From Yoonia sp. (GTDB lineage Bacteria > Pseudomonadota > Alphaproteobacteria > Rhodobacterales > Rhodobacteraceae): a DNA stretch of 6,357 nucleotides. The position numbers and the translations under genes are program-made. Position 1 is the stretch's first letter. Each line of letters starts with the position of its first letter. Shown here piece after piece: positions 5,679-6,357 of the stretch. Location: NCBI GenBank assembly GCA_020627605.1, contig JAHDGO010000088.1, positions 1 to 6,357 on the forward strand. The letters run 5' to 3'. The notes under the pieces are model-generated. The model saw nothing but the letters and a program-made list of their open reading frames with translations, did not search any database and was not told where the DNA came from.

Positions 5679-6357
5679 TTATGGCACCTTGGTCGCCCCC
5701 GACGGCCCCATCGTAAAGGCTGCATCGGGACCGCCGAAGCGGGCGACAAGCCGATCCTGATCGGCTTTGGCAAGTGCATCAACCCTATGGGGGTCGCAGA
5801 TGTCGGCCAGCGCGGCCCGCATTTGCCTCAGCTGCGCGCGATGCGCGGGGTTGGCGGCCAGGTTAACGCTTTCCAGGGGATCGGCGCGGCGGTCAAACAG
5901 CTCTTCCTCGTAGCCCGCATAGGCGTGATAGCTCCAGTCGCTTGATGCCAGCCGCATCCCGGCAGCGGCCGCATTGGCGGCGTGATATTCCGAAAAAACC
6001 AGCCTGTCAGGGTTATCGGGCTGCGCCGCGATCCGGGTCAGGTCCTTGCCTGTCCAGTCTGGATCAGCTGCGGCGCCAAGCGCATTGGTGATCGTCGGCG
6101 CGATATCAAGAAGCGACACAGCCGTCGTCACCTGATGCCCCGCCTGAAAGCCGGGACCGGCGCAGATCAGGGGCACCTGGGTGGAGTCCGCATACAGTAC
6201 GGACTTCCCCCACCGCCCCCGCTGGCCCAGCGTTTCGCCATGGTCAGAGGCGTAGATGATCAACGTGTCGTCGCGCTGGCCAGAGGCGTCGAGCGCGGCC
6301 AGCACCTTGCCGATCTGCGCGTCCACAAAACTGCACAGTGCGAAATAGGCGGCAATC
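5679..6357 (-). CDS. Sulfatase family hydrolase, C-terminal part, cut by window edge
   Basis: The C-terminal 225 residues of an alkaline-phosphatase-superfamily sulfatase. The minus-strand frame is open from the right edge to TAA at 5681-5679. The visible part begins IAAYFALCSFVDAQIGKVL, which matches the 'YYAmvs.vD..iG.vl' helix of choline-sulfatase-like and related enzymes. Next come YASDHGETLG, with the Asp-His pair that ligates the metal, and WGK, whose lysine typically contacts the sulfate. Then follow VPLICAGPGF, SLLDIAPTI and a C-terminal EELFDRRADPLESVNLA segment typical of sulfatases. The catalytic CxPxR (formylglycine) motif and N-terminal ligands lie off the window, so activity and any signal peptide cannot be judged. 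A GTG at 6326 is an internal codon, not a start. The gene converges on the GTPase gene with a 30-nt gap and no clear terminator hairpin. It probably belongs to another transcription unit. The same fold also includes phosphonate monoester hydrolases, which I cannot exclude. Confidence 0.9.
   Translation of the reverse strand, partial: IAAYFALCSFVDAQIGKVLAALDASGQRDDTLIIYASDHGETLGQRGRWGKSVLYADSTQVPLICAGPGFQAGHQVTTAVSLLDIAPTITNALGAAADPDWTGKDLTRIAAQPDNPDRLVFSEYHAANAAAAGMRLASSDWSYHAYAGYEEELFDRRADPLESVNLAANPAHRAQLRQMRAALADICDPHRVDALAKADQDRLVARFGGPDAAFTMGPSGATKVP

Noticed and set aside
1..6357. Mobile element, prophage, CRISPR or defence system
   Set aside because: There are no transposase, integrase, repeat-spacer or nuclease/toxin features; all genes fit metabolism and transport with uniform composition.

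Overview
The window is a GC-rich, densely coded stretch of bacterial chromosome (or large replicon). The codon use, short gaps and gene families (a dipeptide-type ABC importer next to an Amidohydro_3-type hydrolase, a LysR regulator, a G3E GTPase and a sulfatase) resemble alphaproteobacteria of the Rhodobacterales/Roseobacter kind. That placement is an inference from style, because the window holds no rRNA or other phylogenetic marker.

Layout: (1) On the minus strand, at the left end, lies the N-terminal part of a DppB-like permease that runs off the window (1-411). It is preceded by its solute-binding protein (469-2049), with a strong GC hairpin in the 57-nt gap between them. (2) Upstream of these, on the same strand, is a LysR-type regulator (2164-3099), separated from the binding-protein gene by 114 nt. 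(3) A 96-nt divergent control region (3100-3195) holds a good inverted repeat, 10-bp half-sites with one mismatch. (4) On the plus strand follow a cytoplasmic metal-dependent amidohydrolase (3196-4824) and, overlapping it by 4 nt at a TTGA junction, a CobW/G3E-family GTPase with a GCxCC metal motif (4821-5648). (5) On the minus strand, converging on the GTPase gene, is the C-terminal part of a sulfatase (5679 to the right edge).

Working model (inference): the periplasmic binding protein and permease import a peptide-like or amide-containing compound. The amidohydrolase cleaves it in the cytoplasm, the LysR protein senses the compound or its product and acts on the divergent promoter region, and the coupled GTPase may supply or check the hydrolase's metal. 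The substrate cannot be read from the sequence. The sulfatase faces the other way and may belong to a separate unit beyond the right edge.

Every stretch over 300 bases is covered by a gene. I saw no tRNA, rRNA, CRISPR array, insertion sequence or phage gene.
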